This document shows positions 43,516 through 52,220 of a stretch of DNA of 64,000 nt, in pieces. The notes beneath the pieces were generated by a model, which was not told the DNA's origin, made no database searches, and saw only the letters and a program-made list of their open reading frames with translations. The stretch covers positions 496,001 through 560,000 of the forward strand of contig NZ_PDUW01000002.1 of assembly GCF_003545815.1 (NCBI RefSeq), given 5' to 3'. Origin of the DNA: Pusillimonas caeni. Its GTDB lineage: Bacteria > Pseudomonadota > Gammaproteobacteria > Burkholderiales > Burkholderiaceae_B. Position numbers and translations under genes: made by a program. How positions within the stretch are numbered: position 1 is the stretch's first letter; the number at the start of each line of letters is the position of its first letter.

Positions 43516-45225
43516 TTAGTTGTGGGACCGGTCGCACCTTGCTCCGAGCCTGTCGGTTATTTCTTGTGATGCAGGATGGAGTGTTGGTTCAGCCGGTCGA
43601 TAGCGCTCCGTTCTCATTTTCTGACGCGCGACGGACGTTATTCGCACCCCGTGCCGGCGCAGATCAGTCGCCAGGTCCGCAACCAGCGTCTGGATGTGGT
43701 CGAATTGTTTTGCGCCGCCATACATGAAAAAGTCGGGGCGTACCAGCATCGCGACCAAGCCGAGTTCGTCCATGAAAGGAATGAACTTGTTGTCCAGGTC
43801 GACCACGGATTCGTCGCTATCCGCGGTTTCAGCGAGATGGATGATATGGCCGCCCAGCTGCCGCAGCACGGCGACGTTCTCTTTGGTCAGCGCGCGCCGG
43901 GCGTCGGCATTGCGCAGTACGAGCACGAAGCCCAGCCCGACCAGGTCGTCGAACCGGCCACGCCGGCCTTTGTAGGAGACGGTGCCGTGGGGGCAGAGGG
44001 CGCCCGCGGGCGCGACGACCTCACTCGAGCTGTCGCGATGAATGATGCCGTGCGCCAGCGACGGGAAGGGTGGAGGCGGCGTGGCCTTGCCTTCGAAGAA
44101 GGCCTGGTCGCGCTCCGCCGCGACCTTCGGATCGGAAATGCAGATGACCTTGCCCAGGTACATTGACAGGTCGATGACGTCTCGTGCGTGCGGCCGCCGC
44201 TCGACTTGATAAGTGTCCAGCAGACTGTCGTCCGCCAAGCCTTTCAGGACGAGATCGAGTTTCCAGGCGAGATTCCAGTCGTCGCGCAGCCCGGCGCACA
44301 TGCCTTGTCCCATGAAGGGCGGCATGACATGCGCCGCGTCGCCGGCGATCAATATGCGTCCGTCGCGCCATTTATCGGCTATCAGCGAGCGGAAGTTGTA
44401 CACCTTGTGCCGGATGATCTTCGCCTGTTCCGGCTTGACCCAGGGTTCGAGGAGTGCCCAGGCGGTTTCGATGTTTTCCAGATGCTCGAGGGACTCGCCC
44501 GGCATGCGCATGAACTCCCAGCGCCGATAGTAGCGACCGTTCTTTATCCCGGCGGGGACAATCGTGGTCGGACGCTCGGGGTTGCAGTACTGCGCCGCGG
44601 GCGGGATATCGAGCGTTACACCTTCGTTGGGCAAAATGTCTATGACAAGCCAGTCGGCCTCGAATCCACGGTCTTCTTGCGTAGCGCCGATGCTTTGCCG
44701 GACCAGGCTGTTTGCTCCGTCCACGCCGATCAGATACTTGGCCCGGGCCCTGCGAGTTTCACCGGTTTCGGTATTGCAGGCCTCGAGTTCCGCATACGCT
44801 GGAGTCTGGCGGATGGCCGTGACCTTCCAGCCCAGGTTCAGGTCGATCTGTGGATACTGCCTTACCTTGGCGTCGAACATGGTTTCCAAGGTCGGTTGAT
44901 GGACAAAATTAACGTCGGTTCCACCTGATATGGCTTCAGCCGACCAGTCGATATGCAGTAATTCCTTCCATTCCGAGTTGAACCAGCGGTATGGAGGCGC
45001 GGGATGGCTGACCGTGGGCAATTCGTCCCGCATGCCGATGCCCGAAAGCATGCGAAACATCTCGTGATCGATGCACACAGCGCGCGGCAGAGCGTAGCGC
45101 TCCTTCCATTGTTCGAAAACCGCGACTGAATACCCATTTCGGGCCAAAGTCAGCGCCAGTACTTCGCTTACGGGGCCATATCCCACCTGTAGGACGTCGT
45201 AGACGTGGTCGGCTTCGCTGCTCAT
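43516..45225 (-). CDS. MhpA-type FAD-dependent aromatic hydroxylase
   Basis: A 569-residue class A flavoprotein monooxygenase resembling 3-(3-hydroxyphenyl)propionate hydroxylase. The N-terminal dinucleotide fold is VLQVGYGPVSEVLALTLA, where the third Gly of GxGxxG is Ser. The second FAD motif GDAAHVMPPFMGQGMCAGLR and the internal YLIGVDGANSLVRQSIG (DG motif) are intact. A thioredoxin-like C-terminal domain follows from about residue 400. It would hydroxylate a phenolic ring with NADH and O2. No ring-cleavage gene is adjacent; its product must be handled elsewhere. It is likely the first gene of the liv cluster 1 operon (17-bp gap). Confidence 0.88.
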   Translation of the reverse strand: MSSEADHVYDVLQVGYGPVSEVLALTLARNGYSVAVFEQWKERYALPRAVCIDHEMFRMLSGIGMRDELPTVSHPAPPYRWFNSEWKELLHIDWSAEAISGGTDVNFVHQPTLETMFDAKVRQYPQIDLNLGWKVTAIRQTPAYAELEACNTETGETRRARAKYLIGVDGANSLVRQSIGATQEDRGFEADWLVIDILPNEGVTLDIPPAAQYCNPERPTTIVPAGIKNGRYYRRWEFMRMPGESLEHLENIETAWALLEPWVKPEQAKIIRHKVYNFRSLIADKWRDGRILIAGDAAHVMPPFMGQGMCAGLRDDWNLAWKLDLVLKGLADDSLLDTYQVERRPHARDVIDLSMYLGKVICISDPKVAAERDQAFFEGKATPPPPFPSLAHGIIHRDSSSEVVAPAGALCPHGTVSYKGRRGRFDDLVGLGFVLVLRNADARRALTKENVAVLRQLGGHIIHLAETADSDESVVDLDNKFIPFMDELGLVAMLVRPDFFMYGGAKQFDHIQTLVADLATDLRRHGVRITSVARQKMRTERYRPAEPTLHPASQEITDRLGARCDRSHN

Positions 45226-45291
45226 CTCCTGCTCCTTCTTACAGTGCGCATAGCATGGCGATCTCGGCCGCCTCGTCGCTTGTTTTACTAA

Positions 45292-45305
45292 TGACTATAT
45301 TGTCA
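45292..45305. promoter_or_regulatory. Operator 1, TGAC-N6-GTCA palindrome
   Basis: tgactatattgtca, an inverted repeat just downstream of the hydroxylase transcription start (about 45305). It shares its form with operator 2, 34 bp away, and is the probable binding site of the divergent TetR regulator. Confidence 0.65.
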
Positions 45306-45312
45306 ATTTGAT

Positions 45313-45340
45313 ATTCTAGTCATAATGACGTTATCGTCAA
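45313..45340 (-). promoter_or_regulatory. Promoter of the hydroxylase-liv operon
   Basis: On the reverse strand TTGACG (complement of 45335-45340) and TAGAAT (complement of 45313-45318) are 16 bp apart. Operator 2 covers the -35 box; operator 1 lies after the start point. Confidence 0.62.
45326..45339. promoter_or_regulatory. Operator 2, TGACG-N4-CGTCA palindrome
   Basis: tgacgttatcgtca, a 5-bp-arm inverted repeat of the same total length and outer bases as operator 1. It overlaps the -35 box of the hydroxylase promoter, so a bound repressor would block polymerase. Confidence 0.68.
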
Positions 45341-45430
45341 TACAAAAAATGAACACCTAGGGTTTGTTCCGATATGGTCGGCCGCCGTTACGGAGTGGAA
45401 CGGTACAATGCCTTTTTTCCAGGTATGCAC

Positions 45431-46120
45431 ATGAACAAGCCGAATTCGAAACCGGAGGACCACCGCACCAGAGTCGGCTTGGCTCGGCGCGAAAAAACAC
45501 GCATACGGTTGATGCGTAGTGCGTTGGGGGTTTTTGCTGAAAAGGGTCCGGATCTTCCGGTTATCGATGACTTCATCGCGGCTGCAGGCGTGGCTCGCGG
45601 GACGTTCTACAACTATTTCAATACGACCAGCGAGCTGCTCGTGGCCGTCACCAGCCAGATGAGCGACGAAGTGCTGAGCGTGGTGGATCTGGAAGTACTA
45701 AAGTTCGACGATCCGGCGGTGCGAGTTACCACGGGGACGCGTTTGTACGTGCGTATGGCGCGAGAGTATTCGGTATGGGGACGATTCCTGACCCGGGTCG
45801 GCTCAGCCAGAGCGGTGCGTGGAAAATTGCTCGACACCTATTTGACGCGTGACGTCGAGCTGGGTGTCAGGACAGGGCGTTTCTCAGTGGACAATCCGCA
45901 GGCGATACGGGATGTCATTCTGGGGTCCATTTTCTACGGCATCGAAACCATGTTGATGGAGCCGTGCAGCGAAACCCATGTCGAAGAAATGATGGCTGCT
46001 GTCTTGCATGGAATTGGGCTTAGCAAAAAAGAAGCGCACAAGATAGCGTTCATGCCCTTAGTGGAGACCGGACCTGTTCCAGGGCCGATTTTCTCGGCAT
46101 TGACTGAGAAACATCACTAG
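45431..46120 (+). CDS. TetR-family transcriptional regulator
   Basis: A 229-residue TetR regulator. The start at 45431 (MNKPNSKPEDHRTRVG) has agg at good spacing; in-frame ATGs at 45374 and 45425 are alternatives. The helix-turn-helix is LGVFAEKGPDLPVIDDFIAA followed by GVARGTFYNYFNTTSELL. The ligand domain is not recognisable. Divergent from the hydroxylase-liv operon with two palindromes in between, it is most probably its repressor, with the aromatic substrate or a derivative as inducer. Confidence 0.88.
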   Translation: MNKPNSKPEDHRTRVGLARREKTRIRLMRSALGVFAEKGPDLPVIDDFIAAAGVARGTFYNYFNTTSELLVAVTSQMSDEVLSVVDLEVLKFDDPAVRVTTGTRLYVRMAREYSVWGRFLTRVGSARAVRGKLLDTYLTRDVELGVRTGRFSVDNPQAIRDVILGSIFYGIETMLMEPCSETHVEEMMAAVLHGIGLSKKEAHKIAFMPLVETGPVPGPIFSALTEKHH

Positions 46121-46175
46121 TCCTAGCATCGGCACGGTTGGTGTGGCCCAGATAGAGCTGCCCAGCGCAGCGCTT

Positions 46176-47114
46176 TCAGCAGCGAGGCTGCGCGCCTCTT
46201 TGCAGCATCTGCTTCATCCACGCATACCCGCTCACCAGCACGATGCCGATCGCGACCAGCACGGCGCCGATCAGGAAGCTGGTGTCCAGAGGTTCGTCCA
46301 GAAGCCAGACGCCGAAGAAGATGCCGAACAGCGGTGTCATGAACGAGAACACGCCCAGGCGCGAGGCGAGATACCTGCGCAGCAGCCAGAACCACGCAAG
46401 AAAGCTGATGAAGGCCACCGCGATGCACTGGAACAGCACGCTGCTGACGGCGACCGGCGTCGGGCGAAAGCCCATCTGGCCTGAAATGAGCGCGGCGGCG
46501 AACAAGATGATGAACCCTCCGATCAACTGGTACAACAGGGTTTTGGTGGCCGAGGTCTGCGAGAGCCGGGTGCAGCGGATGACGACGGTCGTCGCGCCCC
46601 AGGCGGCGCCTGCCAGCAGTCCCAGGAAGTCGCCCAGCAGCATGTTGCTGGCCGCGGGGGTGGCTTCGCCGGCTTCGCGTCCGGCAAAGGCGACGACGAT
46701 GCCGATGAAGGCCACCAGGATGCCGAACCATTGGGCGGCGGCAAGCTTTTCTTCGGGCAGCCGCCAGTGCAGGCCGATGGCGGCGACGAAAGGCGCCGTA
46801 TACAAGAAGACCGCCATGTGCGAGGCGGTGGTATAGCGCAGGCCTTCACCCAGGAACACGAATTCGATGCCGAACAGGGCGCCCACCAGCAGGCCGGGGC
46901 GCCAGCTGCCGTCGGACAGGCTCAGCGGTTCGCGGCGCCAAGCCATCAGCATTGCGACCAGCACGGCGGCCACGCCCGAGCGGATTGCGATCTGCAGCAC
47001 CGGCGCCACGTCGAAGGCGGCGGCCTTGATGGCGATCTGCTGGAAGGCCCAGATCATGCACAGCACCACCATCATGCCAAAGGCCCGGCCGTCTATCCCC
47101 TTGCGTTCCTGCAT
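46176..47114 (-). CDS. EamA/DMT-family transporter
   Basis: A 312-residue protein of the drug/metabolite transporter superfamily with ten spans in two EamA halves. FGMMVVLCMIWAFQQIAIKA starts the first half, and FLGLLAGAAWGATTVVIR the second. The start at 47114 (MQERKGIDGRAFG) has aaggga at fitting distance; 47135 is possible. It exports an unknown metabolite. It converges on the TetR gene but its promoter side faces the next, unrelated gene. Confidence 0.88.
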   Translation of the reverse strand: MQERKGIDGRAFGMMVVLCMIWAFQQIAIKAAAFDVAPVLQIAIRSGVAAVLVAMLMAWRREPLSLSDGSWRPGLLVGALFGIEFVFLGEGLRYTTASHMAVFLYTAPFVAAIGLHWRLPEEKLAAAQWFGILVAFIGIVVAFAGREAGEATPAASNMLLGDFLGLLAGAAWGATTVVIRCTRLSQTSATKTLLYQLIGGFIILFAAALISGQMGFRPTPVAVSSVLFQCIAVAFISFLAWFWLLRRYLASRLGVFSFMTPLFGIFFGVWLLDEPLDTSFLIGAVLVAIGIVLVSGYAWMKQMLQRGAQPRC

Positions 47115-47231
47115 GTCCCATCCCTTCTTATTCATCGTTCGCCGTAGCGTTCGTCGCAGCCGCACGCAAGGACTCGAGGCCCGGTACGTCTGCCGCTATC
47201 TCTATCTATATGTACGGTAGGTCGGGACGGC

Positions 47232-48458
47232 TCAGAGTCGATCCCGCCTGTCGCCGCTGGTGAACCCCATGAGAGGCACGTCCAGACCGCGGCCCACGGC
47301 CATGACCTTGAAGAGCTCGCCCATTTCGGCTTCGGAGAGCAGCTTCTGCACGGGGCCCACGACCTTGGCGTAGCCTGCGGCGTCGTGCGGGTCGAGTCCG
47401 GTCAGAATCTCGATCAGTCCGGCGTTCATCAGGAAGCGCGCTTGCGAAGTGTAGCCCAGGATATCCAGGCCGCCTTCCAGCGCGGCGTCCGCCATGGCGG
47501 TGAAGTCGACGTGCGTGGTGATGTCTTGCAGGCCGGGATAAAGCAGGGGGTCGGCGTGCGCGTGATGGCGGAAATGGCACATCAGCGTGCCTTCGGCGCG
47601 CTGGGGGTGATAGAACTCGCGCTGCGGAAAGCCGTAGTCGATCAGCAGGGCGGCGCCTTTCTTGAGCCAGGCACCCAGCTGCCGCATCCACGCTTCGGCC
47701 TGGATGTTGATTTCGGAACGGTAGCCGGGAAGCGGCGGCATGCGCAGGGCCACCAGCGTCTGCAGATATTCGTCGGCCGGGCGTTCGGCCAGCATGAAGC
47801 GGGGTTGGCCTGCGTCCGGCCCTGCGCCGTCTTGCTGCGTGCTGCTGCTTTCAAGGCCGACGCCAAGCTCCAGCACATTGCCCGCATCGTCCCAGCGAAA
47901 GAGGGTGGTCGGCATGGCGTCCAGGACTTCGTTGGCGATGATGCAGCCCTTGAAGTCGCTGGGCAGGGCCTTGAGCCATTGAACGTTGGCATGCAGGCCC
48001 TCGAGCCGTTGCTGCTGCCGCTCGCGCAATTCGCCCGAGACTTCGAGAATCTGGTATTGAGGACGGATGTCCAGCAGGTTCAATGCGGGGATGAGCGCCG
48101 CGGCCAGGGCGCCGGTGCCCGCCCCGACCTCGAGGACGGTCTTGGTGCCGGTGGCGGCCAAGATCTGCGCGACCTGGCCGGCCAGGGCCTGGCCGAACAG
48201 GGGGGTGAGTTCGGGGCCGGTGGTGAAGTCGCCTTCGGGCGCCTCGCTGCCGAACTTGGTGCTGCCGGCCGCATAGTAGCCCAGGCCAGGGGCGTACAGC
48301 GCATGCTGCATCCATTCTTCGAAAGGCATGAACCCGTCGTCGGTGTGCTGTATGCGGTAGGCGAGATAGTCTTGCATGGCCCGCAGGTGCGAGGCCGAGT
48401 CGACGTCCAGTGAAGGAAGGCCGGCTGGAACAGTGGTGTTTCTTGCCATATTCATCAT
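47232..48458 (-). CDS. MidA/NDUFAF7-like SAM-dependent methyltransferase (DUF185)
   Basis: A 408-residue class I methyltransferase of the family whose mitochondrial member methylates an arginine of complex I subunit NDUFS2. Hallmarks are MPFEEWMQHALYAPGLGYY, FTTGPELTPLFGQALAGQ, the SAM motif VLEVGAGTGALAAALI, and IANEVLDAMPTTLF. A small membrane protein gene lies 9 bp upstream. The bacterial substrate is not known. Confidence 0.9.
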   Translation of the reverse strand: MMNMARNTTVPAGLPSLDVDSASHLRAMQDYLAYRIQHTDDGFMPFEEWMQHALYAPGLGYYAAGSTKFGSEAPEGDFTTGPELTPLFGQALAGQVAQILAATGTKTVLEVGAGTGALAAALIPALNLLDIRPQYQILEVSGELRERQQQRLEGLHANVQWLKALPSDFKGCIIANEVLDAMPTTLFRWDDAGNVLELGVGLESSSTQQDGAGPDAGQPRFMLAERPADEYLQTLVALRMPPLPGYRSEINIQAEAWMRQLGAWLKKGAALLIDYGFPQREFYHPQRAEGTLMCHFRHHAHADPLLYPGLQDITTHVDFTAMADAALEGGLDILGYTSQARFLMNAGLIEILTGLDPHDAAGYAKVVGPVQKLLSEAEMGELFKVMAVGRGLDVPLMGFTSGDRRDRL

Positions 48459-48467
48459 CGTAATGCG

Positions 48468-48659
48468 TCAGTTGCCGTCGGTGCGTTCGTCGGGTTGCCG
48501 TTCGCTTTTCTTCAGAACGCGCAGCGAATGCACCATGGCGGTGAAGAAGGCGATGAGCAGAGCCACCATCGCCGCCACAATGAAGTTGTCCAGCACGAAC
48601 CATAAAGGGATGGCCAGGAGCATGGCCAGAAACACAGGGCGGTTGGCGAGTTGTCTCAT
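48468..48659 (-). CDS. Small two-span membrane protein
   Basis: A 63-residue protein with two hydrophobic segments (NRPVFLAMLLAIPLWFVLD, then FIVAAMVALLIAFFTAMV) and a charged C-terminus (VLKKSERQPDERTDGN). The start at 48659 gives a normal length; the long frame upstream is not credible. It lies 9 bp before the MidA-type gene and is probably co-transcribed. No family recognised. Confidence 0.72.
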   Translation of the reverse strand: MRQLANRPVFLAMLLAIPLWFVLDNFIVAAMVALLIAFFTAMVHSLRVLKKSERQPDERTDGN

Positions 48660-48914
48660 GACGTGGGTCGATATTGACGTGTTTCCACAACCCTTAGTAT
48701 AGGAGGCGATGGAGGCGCTGTCCCGGGCGGGCCTGTTTTTGTAACCGGATTGACGCCGCTTGTCCCGCGGGCAGGCGCCACAGGGTGCTTTTGGACGGGC
48801 CTGTACAGGTACGATCAGGAAGCGCAAGCGGGTCGGCTGGTGCGCTGACCCTTCGGCAGGACGCCTTGCTTCTGCGTCGGTATGTTGAGCGAGAGAGTTG
48901 GAAGAGGGCCCCGC

Positions 48915-48962
48915 CAATGAAAAGACCCCGCAAAGTTGGAGGTCATCCAACGTTGCGGGGCC
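48915..48962 (-). terminator. Rho-independent terminator of rhlE
   Basis: ccccgcaaagttgga (48926-48940) pairs with tccaacgttgcgggg (48946-48960) around a 5-base loop, 15 bp with one mismatch. On the reverse strand it is followed by tcttttcatt. It lies 31 bp past the rhlE stop. Confidence 0.85.
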
Positions 48963-48990
48963 TGCCTAGTTGGCGGAACGGCTTATGCGC

Positions 48991-50712
48991 TCAGGCGAAA
49001 TCGCCGCGGCGGGCCGGGCTCTTGCCGCGTGCGGCAGGCTTGCCGCCGAAGCTGGGACGCGAGCTGCGGCCGCTGAAACCGGCGTCTTTTGCAGGCGCGG
49101 GCCGGCCGGGGTGCGCGGCACGGGCGGCGTGGGGCTTGGCCGAAGTCCAGCGGTCGCCGTTTGCCTTGTGGCCGCGGGCTTCCTTGTGCTCGAAGCCGCC
49201 ACGTTCGCCGCGGCTTTTGTAGCCGGAGGCGTCGCGGTCGGCATAGCCGGGACGATCGTCGAAGCGGCGTGCCGGGCGTTCGCCGTCGGCGCGGCTGTCG
49301 TAGGCAGGCTTGTCGCCGAAGCGGGGCTTGCCCGCATAGGCGGGACGCTCGTCGAAGCGTGGTTTGCCGGCGTAGTCGGAGCGCTCTTCGAAACGGGGCT
49401 TGCCGCCGAAGGAAGCGCCTTCTTCGTGACGCGATTTGCCGGCATAGCCGGGCTTGTCGCCGAAGCTGCTGCGGCCTTTGTACCCGTTCTCGCGCTTGCC
49501 GCCGAAGCCGCCGCCGAAACTCTTGCCGCCCTTGCCTTTGCCCTTGCGGTCGGTATAGGTGGGGCGCGCCGTCTTGGTGGGCTCGAGCCCTTCAATGACG
49601 TTGGACGGAATCGGCTGGCCGATGAAGTGCTCGATGCGGCGGATCTTGTGCCGCTCGGAGTGCGTGGCCAGGGTGAAGGCCAGGCCGCTGTTGCCGGCGC
49701 GTCCGGTGCGTCCGATGCGGTGCGTGTAGTCCTCGGGCTGCATCGGCAGGTCGTAGTTGATGGCGTGGCTGATGCCTTGCACGTCGATGCCGCGCGCGGC
49801 CACGTCGGTGGCGACCAGCACTTGCAGGCGGCGCTTTTGCAGCAGGCCCAGGGTGCGGGTGCGCTGGCGCTGGTTCATGTCGCCATGCAACGAGGCAGCC
49901 GAAAAGCCCTGGTCGGCCAGGCGGTTGGCCAGGTCGTCGGCGCCGCGCTTGGTCGACGTGAAGACAATGGCTTGATCCAGCTTGGTATCGCGCAGCAGGT
50001 GGTCGAGCAGGCGCAGCTTGTGGTTGGCGTCGTCGGCGTACAGCAGGCTTTGCGTAATGTTGTCGTGCTTTTGCTTGTGGCCCGATACTTCGATGCGCAG
50101 GGGCTCTTTCAGCATGTCGCGCGCAAGCCGGGCGATGGTGCCGTCCAGCGTGGCCGAGAACAGCAGGGTCTGGCGGTCGGCGGGCGTCGCGGCGACGATG
50201 GTCTCGATGTCCTCGATGAAGCCCATGTCCAGCATGCGGTCGGCTTCGTCCAGCACCAAGGTCTGGACGGTGGAAAGATTGACGCGGCGGGCCTGCAGGT
50301 GGTCGATGAGGCGGCCGGGCGTGGCCACCAGTACGTCGACGCGGCGCGACAGCGCCTTCAGTTGGGCGCCATAGGGCATGCCGCCCACCACGACGGCGGT
50401 GCGAAGATCGGGAATGTGCGCGCCATAGGCCTTGGTGGCGTCCGCCACCTGCATGGCCAGTTCGCGCGTCGGGGTCAGCACCAGCACCTGCACGCCGCGG
50501 CCCTTGTTGGCGGGCATGCCGGCGATGCGATTGAGGGCGGGCAGCATGAAGGCGGCCGTCTTGCCGCTGCCGGTCTGGGCCGAGACCATCAGGTCGTGGC
50601 CTTCCAGGGCCTTGGGAATGGCGGCCTGCTGGACGGGCGTGGGAGTGGAAAAGCCGGCTTTGACGAGCGCGGACAACAGCTTGGGTTCGAGACCCAGGGT
50701 TTCGAAAGACAT
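48991..50712 (-). CDS. rhlE: RhlE-type DEAD-box RNA helicase
   Basis: A 573-residue ATP-dependent RNA helicase. The Q motif TPTPVQQAAIP, motif I AQTGSGKT, motif II DEAD (VLDEADRM), motif III SAT and motif VI HRIGRTGRAG are all present in the first 375 residues. The 190-residue C-terminal tail is Arg/Gly/Lys-rich with repeated units of the form GKPRFxx (for example YAGKPRFDERPAYAGKPRFG), which probably binds RNA and promotes condensates. The start at 50712 is set by the Q-motif distance. Such helicases act in ribosome assembly and RNA decay, mainly in the cold. Confidence 0.93.
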   Translation of the reverse strand: MSFETLGLEPKLLSALVKAGFSTPTPVQQAAIPKALEGHDLMVSAQTGSGKTAAFMLPALNRIAGMPANKGRGVQVLVLTPTRELAMQVADATKAYGAHIPDLRTAVVVGGMPYGAQLKALSRRVDVLVATPGRLIDHLQARRVNLSTVQTLVLDEADRMLDMGFIEDIETIVAATPADRQTLLFSATLDGTIARLARDMLKEPLRIEVSGHKQKHDNITQSLLYADDANHKLRLLDHLLRDTKLDQAIVFTSTKRGADDLANRLADQGFSAASLHGDMNQRQRTRTLGLLQKRRLQVLVATDVAARGIDVQGISHAINYDLPMQPEDYTHRIGRTGRAGNSGLAFTLATHSERHKIRRIEHFIGQPIPSNVIEGLEPTKTARPTYTDRKGKGKGGKSFGGGFGGKRENGYKGRSSFGDKPGYAGKSRHEEGASFGGKPRFEERSDYAGKPRFDERPAYAGKPRFGDKPAYDSRADGERPARRFDDRPGYADRDASGYKSRGERGGFEHKEARGHKANGDRWTSAKPHAARAAHPGRPAPAKDAGFSGRSSRPSFGGKPAARGKSPARRGDFA

Positions 50713-51022
50713 GAGATACCTTTGCCGAATGAACGGCACACTTAGCGGGGGGCGATTAAAGAGAGCCCGGAGCGCTGGTTGATTGGAGCATCGTGCCGAC
50801 CGAATCAACCTAGAAGTGCGGCGTCGTCAAGAAAACGCGGCGAAAGGCTCGGAGGTCAGGGAGCGATGGTGTTCGGCATGGGTGCTGAGGATTCAGACAA
50901 CTGCTATGACACAGCGATGCGCTGTATGAAAATGCCGACACATGATTTATGCAGTGGGAAGATTATACGGGCAAAGCAGGTATTAGGGAAACCCCTAAGT
51001 CATATTGACTGTTGTCGAACGC
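50713..51022 (-). promoter_or_regulatory. Long leader and promoter region of rhlE
   Basis: No gene is seen in these 310 bases. On the reverse strand a perfect TATAAT (complement of 50962-50967) is the only strong -10 box, which implies a leader of about 240 bases. Inside the leader, ggttgatt (50777-50784) and aatcaacc (50803-50810) form an 8-bp stem. A long structured leader is usual for cold-inducible helicase genes. Confidence 0.5.
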
Positions 51023-51475
51023 CTACAGCGTGCCGAGCGCTGCGCGCAGCGCCGCATGATACGCAGGCAGCAGGTTCTCCTGCTGTTCGCGAAACCCTTC
51101 CCAGGCCAGTTGCTGCTCTGGACTGCGCTGCCTGGGGGCGGCCCAGACGGCGTCAGGGAAGTGGGTGTCGAGCGGCCAGCGGGGAATCACGTGCCAGTGC
51201 AGGTGCGGCACTTGGTTGCCGAACTGGGCCAGGTTGACCTTGAGCGGCGCCAGCTCGTTGCGCATGACGGTTTCCACCAGCCATACGGCATCCATCACCT
51301 GTCGGCGCTGGGACGCATCCAGGTCCGTCATCTCGGTAATGTGCTCATTCCAGATCACGCGCGTATAGCCGGGATAGCCCGTATCCGGCACGTCGATGAC
51401 ACGCAGTTGCGCGTTGCGCCAGATTTCGTTCAAGCCGCCGGCTGGCTGGCAAAGGGGACAGGAGGGGCTTTGCAT
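51023..51475 (-). CDS. HIT-family nucleotide hydrolase/transferase
   Basis: A 150-residue histidine-triad protein; the catalytic triad motif is HLHWHVIPRW. A CPLC motif near the N-terminus may hold zinc. Members hydrolyse nucleoside phosphoramidates or dinucleoside polyphosphates. Its ATG overlaps the stop codon of the antitoxin gene by one base (TAATG), so it is at least in part translated from the same transcript. Confidence 0.9.
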   Translation of the reverse strand: MQSPSCPLCQPAGGLNEIWRNAQLRVIDVPDTGYPGYTRVIWNEHITEMTDLDASQRRQVMDAVWLVETVMRNELAPLKVNLAQFGNQVPHLHWHVIPRWPLDTHFPDAVWAAPRQRSPEQQLAWEGFREQQENLLPAYHAALRAALGTL

Positions 51476-51792
51476 TATCTTGCTTGAGTCGATGCGAAGG
51501 AGCCAAGTGGCTGGATGGCGAGCCGCAAACCCATGGCCCTGAGGATGGCTGTCAGGCTGCTTAGAGCCGGATTGCCCTTGGGCGAGAGGGTGCGATATAG
51601 CTGGGTGGGATTCAAATGAGCCTGTTTTGCCACCGCTTGTACGCCTCCAAAGGCCTGCGTTAGCTGTCGCAACACGATCAGCAGTTCGCCGTGATCGCCG
51701 TCTTCTAGAATGCCATTGATGACATTGAGAGCAAGGGCCGGGTCATTGGCATATATCTCAGCCATTGCTTCGTCATGGGGTTTGCTTCGCAT
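51475..51792 (-). CDS. HI1420-type antitoxin (HTH)
   Basis: A 105-residue Xre-like DNA-binding antitoxin. The helix-turn-helix is GGVQAVAKQAHLNPTQLYRT followed by LSPKGNPALSSLTAIL. The start at 51792 (MRSKPHDEAMAEIY) falls 20 bp inside the toxin gene, so the order is toxin first, then antitoxin, as in HigBA- and HI1419/HI1420-type pairs. It would neutralise the toxin and repress the operon. Confidence 0.88.
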   Translation of the reverse strand: MRSKPHDEAMAEIYANDPALALNVINGILEDGDHGELLIVLRQLTQAFGGVQAVAKQAHLNPTQLYRTLSPKGNPALSSLTAILRAMGLRLAIQPLGSFASTQAR

Positions 51793-52096
51793 GGTCGCCT
51801 CTTGATTGCCATTCATTCCAGTAAAACACCGCTTTGTCGATGTCGGATTCTTGTGTGCGGTTGTCGCCGCCGCCTAGAAGCAATACGACACGCTTGCCGG
51901 AGTGGGCGTAATACACGCGATAGCCCGGCCCGGCATCGATACGCAGTTCCCATACGCCTTCTCGACAGAATTTATGATTGCCGAAATTTCCCAATTCGAT
52001 ACGGGCGACGCGACGAATGACGGCTACCTTGGCCTGATTGTCGCGCAGGCGCTTCAGCCAATCTGCATAAAGGTCTTTCTGCCCATGCAGCGTCAA
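51773..52096 (-). CDS. HI1419/RelE-type toxin, start codon unclear
   Basis: A 107-residue protein of the RelE/ParE superfamily (addiction module killer HI1419 type): YADWLKRLRDNQAKVAVIRR, then GNFGNHKFCREGVWELRID, and GPGYRVYYAHSGKRVVLLLGG. Such toxins usually cut mRNA on the ribosome. The only canonical start in frame is a TTG at 52096, but the family's conserved N-terminal strand (about IEHYLT) lies mostly before it. That stretch is open back to a TAA and contains no ATG, GTG or TTG, only ATA and ATT. The toxin may use a rare start, or may have lost its start by mutation. Confidence 0.82.
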   Translation of the reverse strand: MTLHGQKDLYADWLKRLRDNQAKVAVIRRVARIELGNFGNHKFCREGVWELRIDAGPGYRVYYAHSGKRVVLLLGGGDNRTQESDIDKAVFYWNEWQSRGDHAKQTP

Positions 52097-52220
52097 GTAG
52101 TGTTCAATCCGATGTGCTATTTTCGTTTATTGACGAATGATAGTCAATAGGCAACTACGATCACCATAGTGTTCATTGTGGCTGGTGACGAAATCGGCTC
52201 GGAGTACTACTTGATCATTG

